NCBI GenBank assembly: GCA_902570505.1
Contig: CACFYR010000001.1
Span: 1-64,000 of the forward strand
Reading direction: 5' to 3'
DNA from: an uncultured Pelagibacteraceae bacterium
GTDB lineage: Bacteria > Pseudomonadota > Alphaproteobacteria > Pelagibacterales > Pelagibacteraceae
DNA: 64,000 nucleotides
The translations under genes were made by a program, and so were the position numbers. This document shows, one piece after another, positions 25,150-35,102 of this stretch (positions are counted from its first letter, which is position 1; each line of letters starts with the position of its first letter). Under the pieces are notes generated by a model. The model did no database searches. It was not told the DNA's origin and saw only the letters and a list, made by a program, of their open reading frames with translations.

Positions 25150-25235
25150 GTTATCGCATCAGTGGGCGAATATCGCTGACTGATGTCGATCTCTTTGTAA
25201 CCAAAGACACCGCAAATTGCTGTTTTTTGCGGAAA
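25150..25235 (-). ncRNA. Candidate structured leader / small RNA upstream of ffh
   Basis: Three consecutive inverted repeats: ATCG-CATCAGT...ACTGATG-t-CGAT (25153-25190), TCTTTG-TAAC-CAAAGA (25192-25207), CCGCAAA...TTTGCGG (25210-25232). Confidence 0.55.
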
Positions 25236-25292
25236 CTTGAACAAACTATAATAGAGGTTCAAAAAGTCAATAAATAAGTTAAGTATAAACTT

Positions 25293-26117
25293 ATGAGTAT
25301 TAATGCTTTTAAAATGGATGGTTTAGGTAATGATTTTATAATTATAGATGTTAGAGACAATAAAATAAATCTCTCAGAACAACAAATTATTAAAATATGC
25401 GACAGGAATTTTTTAGGTTGTGACCAATTGATATTAATAGAAAAAAATAATGAAGCCGACGCTCAGTTAATTTTTTATAATTCTGATGGAAGCGAGTCAG
25501 GAGCCTGTGGTAATGGAACTAGGTGTGTTGCTTATTTGATTTCAAAAGAGATGAATAAAAAAGAAGTAAATTTAATTACAAAATCTGGCAAATTATGTTC
25601 TAAAATTTTAGGTAAGAATTTAGTCGAAACCACAATTGGAAAAGCAAAAACTGATTGGAGAGAAATACCACTTAGCAAAAATAAAAATACAAAAAATTTA
25701 GGTATTAAAATTGAAGATAAAAATCAAAATATTTTTACTGGAGGCACGGCAGTAAATGTTGGAAATCCTCACACAATTTTTTTTGTTGATAATATTAATA
25801 ATTTTGATCTAGAAAAAATTGGGCCTAAATTAGAAACCAGCAGTCTATATCCAGAAAGATGCAACATAACCCTTGCTAAAATTGAAAATAAAAAAAAAAT
25901 TTCTATCAAAGTATGGGAAAGAGGTGCTGGGCTAACAAAGGCTTGTGGATCTGCTGCGTGTGCAACGGCTTTTGCCGCTAATTTAAATGGCTTAGTTGAA
26001 AGCCATGTTGACATTTGTTTTGAACTTGGCAATTTATCAATAATCTTAGAGCATAATAATTATATTAAAATGAAAGGTTCAGTCTCAGAAATTGAAAAAA
26101 TAAAAATAGAATTATAA
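25293..26117 (+). CDS. dapF: Diaminopimelate epimerase
   Basis: KMDGLGNDFIIID, SGACGNGTRCVA, TKACGSAACAT. Confidence 0.97.
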   Translation: MSINAFKMDGLGNDFIIIDVRDNKINLSEQQIIKICDRNFLGCDQLILIEKNNEADAQLIFYNSDGSESGACGNGTRCVAYLISKEMNKKEVNLITKSGKLCSKILGKNLVETTIGKAKTDWREIPLSKNKNTKNLGIKIEDKNQNIFTGGTAVNVGNPHTIFFVDNINNFDLEKIGPKLETSSLYPERCNITLAKIENKKKISIKVWERGAGLTKACGSAACATAFAANLNGLVESHVDICFELGNLSIILEHNNYIKMKGSVSEIEKIKIEL

Positions 26118-27034
26118 TGAGTATTTTTGAAAAATTTAAATTAGGTTTTAAAAAGAGTGCAAATAAAATTTCCGAAGGTTTCAAAGAAATAGTAATAAAA
26201 AAAGAAATTAGTGATAAAAAATTAGATGAAATCGAAGAGTTTTTAATTAGTGCAGATGTTGGTATAGAGGCATCGTCAAAAATTAAATCTATTATCTCAG
26301 AAAAAAAAATAAATCCTAATTTAGATCAAGTTTCAGAAATTAATAATCTTTTAAAAGAATTTATAATTTCGTTAATGCAACCATTAGAAAAAAAAGAATT
26401 TTTTGATAAAAAGATTAAAAACGAAATTATTTTAATTTCAGGTGTAAATGGTGCTGGAAAAACAACCACTATCGGGAAAATTGGTAAAATATTTAGAGAC
26501 AACGATAATAAAGTAATCTTTGCTGCTTGTGATACATTTAGGGCTGCTGCAATTGAGCAACTGGAAGAATGGTCGAATAGAATTAATGTTAGCATTGTCA
26601 AATCCTCTGCTGGATCTGACCCTGCATCTGTGGCATTTAAGGCTACAGATTACGCCAAAAAAAATGATGTTGATAAAGTTTTGATTGATACAGCTGGTAG
26701 ACTTCAAAATAAAAAAAATTTGATGGAGGAATATAAAAAAATCGCAAATGTAACTAAGAAAATTATTCCAGATGCTCCAAATGAGGTTATACTTGTACTA
26801 GACGCAACATCCGGTCAAAATGTAATTAATCAGGTAGATGAGTTTAATAAAATTATTCCTCTCACTGGAATAATTATGACGAAATTAGATGGTACAGCCA
26901 AAGGGGGCATATTAATAGCGATAGCACAGAAATACAAACTTCCAATTATTGCAATTGGTTTAGGAGAGAAGATAGATGACCTTCAAATTTTTGACTCGAA
27001 AAAATTTGCTGATGCTTTTATTGGATCTAATTAA
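26117..27034 (+). CDS. ftsY: Signal recognition particle receptor FtsY
   Basis: GVNGAGKTTTIGKI, CDTFRAAAIEQL, DTAGRLQNK, TKLDGTAKGG. Confidence 0.97.
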   Translation: MSIFEKFKLGFKKSANKISEGFKEIVIKKEISDKKLDEIEEFLISADVGIEASSKIKSIISEKKINPNLDQVSEINNLLKEFIISLMQPLEKKEFFDKKIKNEIILISGVNGAGKTTTIGKIGKIFRDNDNKVIFAACDTFRAAAIEQLEEWSNRINVSIVKSSAGSDPASVAFKATDYAKKNDVDKVLIDTAGRLQNKKNLMEEYKKIANVTKKIIPDAPNEVILVLDATSGQNVINQVDEFNKIIPLTGIIMTKLDGTAKGGILIAIAQKYKLPIIAIGLGEKIDDLQIFDSKKFADAFIGSN

Positions 27035-27587
27035 ATATATATGTTGAAACTAAAGGCTTATAAAAATTACATTCATAATTATCTGTTAAATTTTTAAAAC
27101 CACAACTTTTAGCAAGAGTAGAAATAATGAAATCTATTTTTCCACTATTTTTATGAATAGATAATTCTTTTTTTGCGATATTAAACTCAAAGTTTTTTTT
27201 ATTCTTTTTTTTTGCATTTATCATTACAAGTGTATTGTTATCTTCTAATAAATAATAAGCAAAATCCTCGGGAAAAACTGGATACTTATAATGATTTGTC
27301 ATATTTTTTACTGCTCTTGGAAACCACTCATAAGAGATTAGAGGGACATCCTCTTTTGTTTTATGAATATATATATAGAGGTCTTGTGGATAATCTTTAA
27401 TATAATTCTTATCTTCACCTCTTGCTAATATTGCCTTATTTCTTGGTTTAAAATATAATGTGAATTCTTTGTTATAAGACTCCATTTTTCCTACATTAAA
27501 TAAAATATCGAAGTTTTGATGACTTATCTCTGCAACTAAATTTCCAAAATAAAAAATACTTAAAATTAATGATATCAAAAATTTCAC
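27027..27587 (-). CDS. Hypothetical secreted protein
   Basis: N-terminal hydrophobic signal-like MKFLISLILSIFYFGNLVA; convergent with and overlapping ftsY by 8 bp. Confidence 0.7.
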   Translation of the reverse strand: MKFLISLILSIFYFGNLVAEISHQNFDILFNVGKMESYNKEFTLYFKPRNKAILARGEDKNYIKDYPQDLYIYIHKTKEDVPLISYEWFPRAVKNMTNHYKYPVFPEDFAYYLLEDNNTLVMINAKKKNKKNFEFNIAKKELSIHKNSGKIDFIISTLAKSCGFKNLTDNYECNFYKPLVSTYIFN

Positions 27588-27636
27588 AAATAAAGATTAA
27601 AATTAAAATTGGTTTCTTATTTGACTATAATGTGTC

Positions 27637-28446
27637 TTAATTTAAACTCTTTATAAACTGATTGATACTTTGGATAAGCTGAGAGTTATAATCCATCATA
27701 TGGTCATCTATTTCGTTGAAATATCTGTATTTAGGTTGCAAAGATATTTCATATATTCTTTTTCCCATTTCAAAAGGTACAATTGTATCCTGTTCTCCAT
27801 GCATAACTAAAATTGGTGTATTTATATTTCTTAATTTTTTCTCTGATTCATATTTATCTTTTAAAAGAATTTTTACAGGCAAATATGGATAATATTTTTT
27901 TGCAAGTTTCACCATTGAAGTAAATGGAGACTCTAGAATTATGCCAGCAAATTCGTTTTCTGATGCTAAATTTACGGCAACCGCTGTACCTAGGGATTCC
28001 CCATATAAAATTATACTTTCATCTTCCACGCCAATATTATTTAGCCAGTTTTTTGCGGCTGAAGAGTCTATATATAAACCTTTTTCACTAGGGTTGCCTT
28101 TGTTGCCACTAAAACCTCTATAAGCTACGATTAAATAATTTACATCTAATCTGGATAGCTCGTTAAGTTTATAAACTCTGTTGTCTAATTTTCCTGCATT
28201 CCCATGAAAAAAAAGAATTGTTTTAAATTTTTTATCCTTGATATAATGCCAAGCAACCAACTCATTATCAGATTGAATATAGACCCTCTCAATTTTATGA
28301 TTAAGATTAGTTTCATCAAGATAATTATTTTCTGAGGGGTGGTATAAAAGCTTTCTCTGATAAAAAAAAATAAATACAACTAAAATTAAGTATAATATTA
28401 ATATAGATGCTATTATATTAATTATATTCATTTTACTTTTTTTCAT
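27637..28446 (-). CDS. Alpha/beta hydrolase, BEM46/FrsA-like, membrane anchored
   Basis: N-terminal TM, FFHGNAGKLDNR, YGESLGTAVA, GEQDTIVPFEMG. Confidence 0.85.
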   Translation of the reverse strand: MKKSKMNIINIIASILILYLILVVFIFFYQRKLLYHPSENNYLDETNLNHKIERVYIQSDNELVAWHYIKDKKFKTILFFHGNAGKLDNRVYKLNELSRLDVNYLIVAYRGFSGNKGNPSEKGLYIDSSAAKNWLNNIGVEDESIILYGESLGTAVAVNLASENEFAGIILESPFTSMVKLAKKYYPYLPVKILLKDKYESEKKLRNINTPILVMHGEQDTIVPFEMGKRIYEISLQPKYRYFNEIDDHMMDYNSQLIQSINQFIKSLN

Positions 28447-29338
28447 TTTTTATTTTTTTAACTAAATATATCCCAAGGAAAACTAGTATAGTTGATACAT
28501 AGTGGTAGATTTCTAAATTTTCATTAAAAAAAACAATACCGTAGAAAGCCCCATAAACCGTAAATAAATACAATGTAAATCCAGTTGTTGTAGCGCCAAG
28601 ATATTTTTGAGCATAAGTGTAGAGGCTGAAAGCTATAATCCCTGGAGAAATCGCAGCGAAGAATGTCCAAATAAAGAAGTTTCTATTAAATTCAGTGCTA
28701 CTTAAATACATTTCCTCAGCGACGTAAAAAGGGAATAAGCTAACAGCTCCAAATAAAGATATTAAAGTAAACCTCTCAAATACAGATAAATTCGATTTCC
28801 AATTAAAAAGATAAATTGAATAAAGAGCCCAACCAATTGATGCACCTAACATCCATAAATCGCCTGTTGTAAATCTTAAACTTAAGAGTATTTCTAAGTC
28901 AGCTTTTGTAATAATTATAATAACGCCTAATAAACACAAAACTAATCCTAAAAATTTTATAGATGTAAATTTTTCTTTAAAAAAAAGGTAAGAAATTAAA
29001 ATTATAAAAATTGGAGATGAAGTATAGATAATACCCATATTTACAATAGTTGTAGTTTGACCTGCCAAAAAGGGAAACGCACCACACACCCCACATCCCA
29101 TAGCTCCAAGGAAAAATAATTTTTTGATTTCTTTTTTAATTATTTTAGTTTTGTTTACTAAAGTTTGAAAGTTAAAAAATAATAAAATGGAGAAAACTAT
29201 TGTCCATCTCCAAAAAGCCAATGATATTGGAGGGACATATTCAACGCCACCTCTTGCAACAACTAAATTACTAGCCATAAAAATTGGTTGAATGAATAGC
29301 AGTAAATAAGGAATAAAGATTGTGTAACTATTTTTCAA
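28433..29338 (-). CDS. DMT superfamily (EamA) transporter
   Basis: Ten hydrophobic segments with two EamA-like halves. Confidence 0.85.
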   Translation of the reverse strand: MKNSYTIFIPYLLLFIQPIFMASNLVVARGGVEYVPPISLAFWRWTIVFSILLFFNFQTLVNKTKIIKKEIKKLFFLGAMGCGVCGAFPFLAGQTTTIVNMGIIYTSSPIFIILISYLFFKEKFTSIKFLGLVLCLLGVIIIITKADLEILLSLRFTTGDLWMLGASIGWALYSIYLFNWKSNLSVFERFTLISLFGAVSLFPFYVAEEMYLSSTEFNRNFFIWTFFAAISPGIIAFSLYTYAQKYLGATTTGFTLYLFTVYGAFYGIVFFNENLEIYHYVSTILVFLGIYLVKKIKNEKK

Positions 29339-29339
29339 T

Positions 29340-29516
29340 TTATTCTTTATCGAAAAATGCCTCGTAAAACATCATAACAATAGCAACACCCATCAATATG
29401 TAAACTGGTAGAACATCAAAAAAAGATATCATCATTGACCTTGTAAGAGTTGTTGCTAAACCTATTAAAAAAAATAATGCAAACGATAAACCAACAAGAG
29501 TAGTAATTTTATTCAT
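29340..29516 (-). CDS. Small two-TM membrane protein (start likely MNKITTLVG)
   Basis: Short hydrophobic ORF between amidase and EamA, overlapping amidase end by 8 bp. Confidence 0.6.
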   Translation of the reverse strand: MNKITTLVGLSFALFFLIGLATTLTRSMMISFFDVLPVYILMGVAIVMMFYEAFFDKE

Positions 29517-30846
29517 TGTGCTCCTTGCTTTTTTGTTCCAACCACCTAGCAATACCTAGAAATCTATGATCATCATATTTATCACCAATTAGCTGTATAC
29601 CTAAAGGTAAATTATTTTCACCTTGAAGTAAAGGAAGTGAAATCGCAGGAGTATGCATATATGACCATACTCTATTAAAATCAGCACTTCCCGTGCTTTT
29701 AAGCCCTTTATCTGCTACTCCAGTACTACAAGGTGTAAGCACACCATGGTAATCTTCAAAAACTTCTTTATAGGAATCGTAACTTCTTTTCATAAAATCA
29801 ACTGCATTTAAGTATTCTTTTGCTGAATATTTCATTCCTTTAGAAATTGCACTCTGCATTTCCTTAGATAATCTATTTTTTGATTTTTTATAATACATCT
29901 GAAAATTATTTGCTAAATCACATTCATGAATAATTCTGTGATATTTATCTACATCTTTAAAATAAGAAGGAGTATCAAATACCTCTATATTTTTTTTAAA
30001 TGATTTAATGAAAAATTCAAAAGCTTCTCTTGATTTTTTATCAATTTTTTTCCAACTATCAGTTTTATAGAAAATAAATTTTGGATCGTATAGAGGACCT
30101 TTCAAACATTCCTCTAACATAAATTCTGATGAATAATGAACTGTAGCTTCATCATATTGATCCTTTTTAATTAAAACTTTAGCAAGCAAAGCAACGTCCT
30201 CAACAGTTTTACCGAAAACCCCAATGTGATCTAAGTAATAAGAAGTTCTTAAAACCCCATTTCTCGAAATTAAACCATAACTGGGTTTATATCCTACAAC
30301 ACCACAATATGATGCTGGTCTAATTACAGAACCACCTGTTTGAGATCCAATTGAAAGAGGTGCCATGTGTGTTGCTATAACTGCTGCTGATCCGCTCGAT
30401 GACCCTCCAGGTGTTCTTGTTAAGTCATGGGGATTTCTAGTTGCGGGTGGTGCAAGAAATGCTAATTCTGATGTAGCAGTTTTTCCCATAATTATAGCGC
30501 CGGATGATTTCAAAATATCAACTATTTCTGCATTTTGAGATTGTGTTCTTCCCTTTCTTAAGACCGTACCACACTCAGTTGGCATGTCGTAAGTTCCAAT
30601 TATATCCTTTAAAGCAACTGGTATTCCATGAAGAGGTCCCATTGGCTTCCCAGACTTTCTATGATTGTCAGCCTCATCTGCTTTTTCTAATAGTAGTTTT
30701 TTGTCTAAATGAACCCAAGCTTTTACATCTTTTTCAAATTTATCTATTTGTTCAATATAATTTTTACAAAGTTCTGTCGAGCTTAACTCAGATTTTTTAA
30801 TTTTTTCAGCTAACTGATGAACAGGTAATGAAAAAAGGTTTGTCAT
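29509..30846 (-). CDS. Amidase (amidase signature family)
   Basis: GIPVALKDIIGT, GGSSSGSAAVIATHMAPLSIGSQTGGSVIRPA (Ser-cisSer-Lys). Confidence 0.93.
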   Translation of the reverse strand: MTNLFSLPVHQLAEKIKKSELSSTELCKNYIEQIDKFEKDVKAWVHLDKKLLLEKADEADNHRKSGKPMGPLHGIPVALKDIIGTYDMPTECGTVLRKGRTQSQNAEIVDILKSSGAIIMGKTATSELAFLAPPATRNPHDLTRTPGGSSSGSAAVIATHMAPLSIGSQTGGSVIRPASYCGVVGYKPSYGLISRNGVLRTSYYLDHIGVFGKTVEDVALLAKVLIKKDQYDEATVHYSSEFMLEECLKGPLYDPKFIFYKTDSWKKIDKKSREAFEFFIKSFKKNIEVFDTPSYFKDVDKYHRIIHECDLANNFQMYYKKSKNRLSKEMQSAISKGMKYSAKEYLNAVDFMKRSYDSYKEVFEDYHGVLTPCSTGVADKGLKSTGSADFNRVWSYMHTPAISLPLLQGENNLPLGIQLIGDKYDDHRFLGIARWLEQKSKEHNE

Positions 30847-30854
30847 TAAATTTA

Positions 30855-32216
30855 TTATTCAGCAAAAAGAGTATCTGGCAACCATAATGCAATACCAGGA
30901 AATATATACATTAAAACCATAGCTAATATTACAATTCCTAAAAATGGCATTATACCTCTAAAAATTTGCATAAGTTCAACATTCCTACTTTGTACCCCTT
31001 TTAAATAATAGGCTGACATAGCCATCGGGGGAGTTAGAAAGGATGTTTGCAAATTAAGAGCTATTAACATTGCAAAGAAATATGGATTGACACCAAAAAA
31101 CTCGACTAGTGGTAAAAATATTGGAACGAAAATAATTAGTATCTCAGTCCACTCTAATGGCCAACCAAGTAAGAAAATAATTATTTGAGTTATAACTAAA
31201 AATTGCCAAGGTTGAATATCCATAGATTTAAAAAAATGTTCAAACACCTCGTGTCCCCCTAAATATGAAAAAACTGATGCAAAAGTCCATGATCCTACAA
31301 ATAACCACATAATCATTGCACTTGTCTTTGCTGTAAGGAATACTGACTCCTTAAAATTTTTCCATTTTAAAGATTTATAAAAGTATGAGAGAACTAATGC
31401 ACCAAATGCCCCTACCGCAGCTGCCTCTGCAGGAGTAGCAAGTCCAGCTAATATAGTTCCCAAAACTAAAATTATTAATGAGAATAATGGAACAAAAGAA
31501 ACTAACACTTCTTTCAATATCTCCGATCTTGGAGGAATTTCTTCTGCTGCAGGTTTTGGTGCTAGGGACGGATTGAAATAAGCTCTTATTATTACATACA
31601 GAATGTACAATCCTGCTAACATTAGTCCTGGAAATATTGCTGCAGCAAATAATCTTAACGGAGATAATTGTGCTATTACAGCGTACACAATCAGCATTAT
31701 ACTTGGAGGAATTAAAATACCTAAACATCCCCCAGAACAAATAACACCGGAAGCAAATTTTTTATCATAACCTGCCCTTATCATCGCTGGCCAAGCTAGA
31801 AGACCCATTAAAGTAACTACTGCTCCTATAATTCCTGTTGCTGTTGAAAATAGCGCACATGTCACAAGCGCGGCAACAGCCATTGATGCAGGAAGTCTGT
31901 GGGATGCTAGTCTTATAGCAAAAAATAATTTTGCGACGATACCAGCTCTTTCTACTAAATATCCCATAAATAAAAACAAAGGCACCGCTGTCAGAACTGT
32001 ATTATCCATTATTGTATATGTGTTGGAAACTAATAAGGAAAATATCCGATTATCAAGCAAATGCTCCATTCTAGATGGATCAAAATATGCATAGTATCCA
32101 AAACCAACACCCATTGCTAGCAATGTAAATGCTATGGGAAAACCTAGAAGAACCGCAAAAAGAAATAAGCTCATCATTAAAATTGCAATTTCCGGATTTG
32201 TTAAACTAAATAACAT
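30855..32216 (-). CDS. TRAP transporter large permease (DctM)
   Basis: 12-TM DctM family, GCLGILIPPSIMLIVYAV. Confidence 0.94.
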   Translation of the reverse strand: MLFSLTNPEIAILMMSLFLFAVLLGFPIAFTLLAMGVGFGYYAYFDPSRMEHLLDNRIFSLLVSNTYTIMDNTVLTAVPLFLFMGYLVERAGIVAKLFFAIRLASHRLPASMAVAALVTCALFSTATGIIGAVVTLMGLLAWPAMIRAGYDKKFASGVICSGGCLGILIPPSIMLIVYAVIAQLSPLRLFAAAIFPGLMLAGLYILYVIIRAYFNPSLAPKPAAEEIPPRSEILKEVLVSFVPLFSLIILVLGTILAGLATPAEAAAVGAFGALVLSYFYKSLKWKNFKESVFLTAKTSAMIMWLFVGSWTFASVFSYLGGHEVFEHFFKSMDIQPWQFLVITQIIIFLLGWPLEWTEILIIFVPIFLPLVEFFGVNPYFFAMLIALNLQTSFLTPPMAMSAYYLKGVQSRNVELMQIFRGIMPFLGIVILAMVLMYIFPGIALWLPDTLFAE

Positions 32217-32793
32217 CTGCTTTGTCGTCCTTTTGTGAAGTTCTCATCAAAACTTTTTCTGTTTCCTCTGCATCTGCAGAGGCTCTCTCAGGCCAATGTC
32301 CAGTTTTAATACAAATTATTGCTCTTAGTACTTCGCTTATTCCTTGAATGGTTAATAACATTCCTGATAATGGAATTAGAGATTTTGCCATATAAATTTG
32401 AATTTGTGCGGGACTGTTCCAGCTAGTTTCTTTTATTTTCCAAGCAAGCGCAGCATATTCATATCCGTAAAATGCTAATGCTAAAATTCCTGGAAAGAAA
32501 AATAAGAAATATAAAACTAAATCAATCCAACCTTGAACTCTTGTTGGGAATAGTCTGTATATTACATCTCCTCTTACATGTGCTTCAGTGGATAAGGTAT
32601 ATGCACCTGCCATCATAAAAATAGCTCCATACATTTGCAAACTAAAATCAAAGTTCCATAATGTTGGGCTGTTAAATGCATATGCCATAATCACTTCATA
32701 GCATGTTCCTCCCATTAAAATTACAATACACCATGAAAAAGCTTTTCCCATAGATGCGCTAAGTGTATCTGCAAATTTTATGAAGGATTTCAT
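32206..32793 (-). CDS. TRAP transporter small permease (DctQ)
   Basis: Four TM, HVRGDVIYRLFP motif. Confidence 0.92.
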   Translation of the reverse strand: MKSFIKFADTLSASMGKAFSWCIVILMGGTCYEVIMAYAFNSPTLWNFDFSLQMYGAIFMMAGAYTLSTEAHVRGDVIYRLFPTRVQGWIDLVLYFLFFFPGILALAFYGYEYAALAWKIKETSWNSPAQIQIYMAKSLIPLSGMLLTIQGISEVLRAIICIKTGHWPERASADAEETEKVLMRTSQKDDKADVI

Positions 32794-32828
32794 TTTTATA
32801 TTTATGTTAATTTATATAATTTAATCAA

Positions 32829-32857
32829 TAAAAAAAAAGGGGGCCATTGGCCCCCTT
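32829..32857 (-). terminator. Rho-independent-type terminator/attenuator between dctP and dctQ
   Basis: Perfect hairpin AAGGGGGCC-ATT-GGCCCCCTT (32837-32857) followed on the minus strand by a run of T. Confidence 0.92.
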
Positions 32858-32877
32858 AATTTAATTAAGATTTAACT

Positions 32878-34023
32878 TTATATTTTAACTTTCCCTAAAG
32901 GTCCGAACTCATTTTCATAAGCTAATCTGTAATTAGGCTGATTCATCAGCAAGTATTTCATTACTCTCTTAGCGTATGCTTTTTGAGAATCTACGATTTT
33001 TTTGAAGAAAGCGTCTTTCTTCGTGAAATCGCCAATAACTTTATCCCAACCTTTTAATTGTTGAGCTAAAATTTCATCAGACGTTTGATAAACGTTAACT
33101 TTATGTTCATTCATTAATTTAGATAAATCTGCTGAGTATCTAACTAATGCTTTGAAATAGTTATCTGTATTAGCAGCATAAGCAGCATTTTTCAATATTG
33201 CTTGATTTGCTGGTGACAGACCGTTGAAAGTTTTATTGTTTATTGGTATTTCAAACATCTCTTGAGATTGGTGGAAGCTACCTAAGTGATAATGCTTAGA
33301 AACATCTTGCATACCAAACTGAGAGTCTGAAGTTGGGTTGTTAAACTCAGCTGCTTCAATCAAACCAGTTTTCATTGCTGGTTGAATTTCACCACCTGGT
33401 AACTGTCTAACTACCATTCCCATTGCAGTAAGAACGTTAGTAGCAAGACCAACTGTTCTATACTTCATACCTTTAACATCAGATACTTTCGTTACATTTT
33501 TCTTAAACCATCCAAATGGCTGTGCTGGCATCGGCATATGGAAAACACCTGTATAATCGAAGCCTACTTTTTTAATAGTCTCTTCGTATAGTGCTCTTCC
33601 TCCACCATATTCCATCCATCCCATAACTTCTTGAGATGACATACCGTAAGATGGACCTGTACCAAATAATGATGCAGCTGGATTTTTTCCATACCAGTAT
33701 GCAGTTACCCAGTGACCCATATCAACGGCACCTGAACTTACAGCTTGACCAATTTCACTAGTCTTAACAACTGCTCCAACAGGTTGTAGATCAATTTTTA
33801 GAGATCCTCCAGACATATCGCTAACCATTTTGCAATAATCGCCTGCCATTTCAAAAAAGATGTTAGCTCCACTTGGCCATGCTGCTTGCATTTTCAAAGT
33901 TTGAGCGGCACCTAAATTTACATAAGGCATCGCAACTGCTGCTACTCCGGCTGCTGCTGCTGTCTTGAAGAATTTTCTTCTTGAAGGAGTATTTCCCTTC
34001 AAAGATTTTTTTGATTTAATCAT
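32878..34023 (-). CDS. TRAP transporter substrate-binding protein (DctP), Tat-type signal
   Basis: SRRKFFKTAAAAGVAAVAMPYVNLGAA signal; TakP/mannitol-chloroaromatic-like SBP. Confidence 0.93.
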   Translation of the reverse strand: MIKSKKSLKGNTPSRRKFFKTAAAAGVAAVAMPYVNLGAAQTLKMQAAWPSGANIFFEMAGDYCKMVSDMSGGSLKIDLQPVGAVVKTSEIGQAVSSGAVDMGHWVTAYWYGKNPAASLFGTGPSYGMSSQEVMGWMEYGGGRALYEETIKKVGFDYTGVFHMPMPAQPFGWFKKNVTKVSDVKGMKYRTVGLATNVLTAMGMVVRQLPGGEIQPAMKTGLIEAAEFNNPTSDSQFGMQDVSKHYHLGSFHQSQEMFEIPINNKTFNGLSPANQAILKNAAYAANTDNYFKALVRYSADLSKLMNEHKVNVYQTSDEILAQQLKGWDKVIGDFTKKDAFFKKIVDSQKAYAKRVMKYLLMNQPNYRLAYENEFGPLGKVKI

Positions 34024-34036
34024 TCTTCTTCTCCTC

Positions 34037-34054
34037 TTTAGTTAATTAACTAAA
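34037..34054. promoter_or_regulatory. 18-bp perfect palindrome in dctP 5' region
   Basis: TTTAGTTAATTAACTAAA immediately upstream of the gaggag ribosome-binding site. Confidence 0.45.
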
Positions 34055-34145
34055 TAATTAAAGCACAAAAGGGTTAAAGAGTCTTATGCTAAATAGACCT
34101 ATTATAAATTATTTTCAACCTTGGGTGGTAAATTTAGAATTCTTT

Positions 34146-35099
34146 TTAATTTACTTTATTTTTACAGCTGCCTGTATCAAAAAATTCTGTTAAATTATCT
34201 ATAGCTAGATTTGCCATAGCTGTTCTGGTCTCCTTAGTTGCGCTTCCTAGATGAGGGAGAATAAAAGCACTTTTGTGTTTCATATATCCAGGATTTAAAT
34301 TCGGTTCTCCCTTATACACATCGAGACCTACAGCATAAACTTTTCTTCTATCTAAAGCATCAATTAGAGCATCATCATCAACTATATCACCTCTAGCAAC
34401 ATTAGTTACAACTGCTCCTCTCGGAAGTTTTTCTAAAGCATCTTTGTTAATTAAATTTATAGTTTCTTTGGAAGCTGGACAACATACGGACAACACATCT
34501 GAAACAGATAACAAACTATCAAGTTGTTCATGATATGTTGCACCTTGTTCTTTATCATCAGTTAATTTTGATCGGTTGTGATAATGAATAACCATACCTA
34601 AAGATCTTGCTATGTGGGCAATTTTTTGTCCAATTCTTCCCATTCCGAGAATTCCCAAACGTGCTCCAGTTAACTGTTTGCCTATTAAATAATCCGCTGA
34701 CCATTTCCAATTTGATGCTCTAGCTCCTTCGATCCCCTCAGAAGCTCTTCTACATGCACCTAAAATTAATAATATTCCAATTTCAGCAGTTGCATCTGTC
34801 AAAACTTCTGGGGTATTTGTTACTGCAATATTTCTTTTTTTTGCAGCCTCTAAATCGATATTACCAAATCCCACAGCAAAGTTAGACAATATTTTAACAC
34901 TGTCCGGAAGTTTTTTTATAGTTTGTTCATCAAGTTTATCAGTCAATGCTGAAAGAATACCATCACAACCTTGACTTAGTTCAATTAATTTATCTTGGGA
35001 GTAAAGTTCATCATTTGAATTTAAATTAACATCATACAATTTTTTTAATTTATCTTCATTGGATGTAAGTAGTTTTCTTGTTACTAAAATTTTTTTCAT
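34146..35099 (-). CDS. D-isomer-specific 2-hydroxyacid dehydrogenase (glyoxylate/hydroxypyruvate reductase-like)
   Basis: LGILGMGRIGQKIAHIARSLGM, NVARGDIVDDDALIDAL, LPHLGSATKETRTAM. Confidence 0.93.
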   Translation of the reverse strand: MKKILVTRKLLTSNEDKLKKLYDVNLNSNDELYSQDKLIELSQGCDGILSALTDKLDEQTIKKLPDSVKILSNFAVGFGNIDLEAAKKRNIAVTNTPEVLTDATAEIGILLILGACRRASEGIEGARASNWKWSADYLIGKQLTGARLGILGMGRIGQKIAHIARSLGMVIHYHNRSKLTDDKEQGATYHEQLDSLLSVSDVLSVCCPASKETINLINKDALEKLPRGAVVTNVARGDIVDDDALIDALDRRKVYAVGLDVYKGEPNLNPGYMKHKSAFILPHLGSATKETRTAMANLAIDNLTEFFDTGSCKNKVN

Positions 35100-35102
35100 A
35101 GA

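Noticed and set aside
25150-25235. 4.5S/SRP RNA gene next to ffh
   Set aside because: The location is suggestive, but the conserved SRP domain IV sequence (GGAA tetraloop with AGCAGCC) is not present on either strand.
24765-25277. Plus-strand 170-aa ORF spanning the ffh 5' end and intergenic region
   Set aside because: Mostly antisense to ffh and runs through the structured leader; no coding motif.
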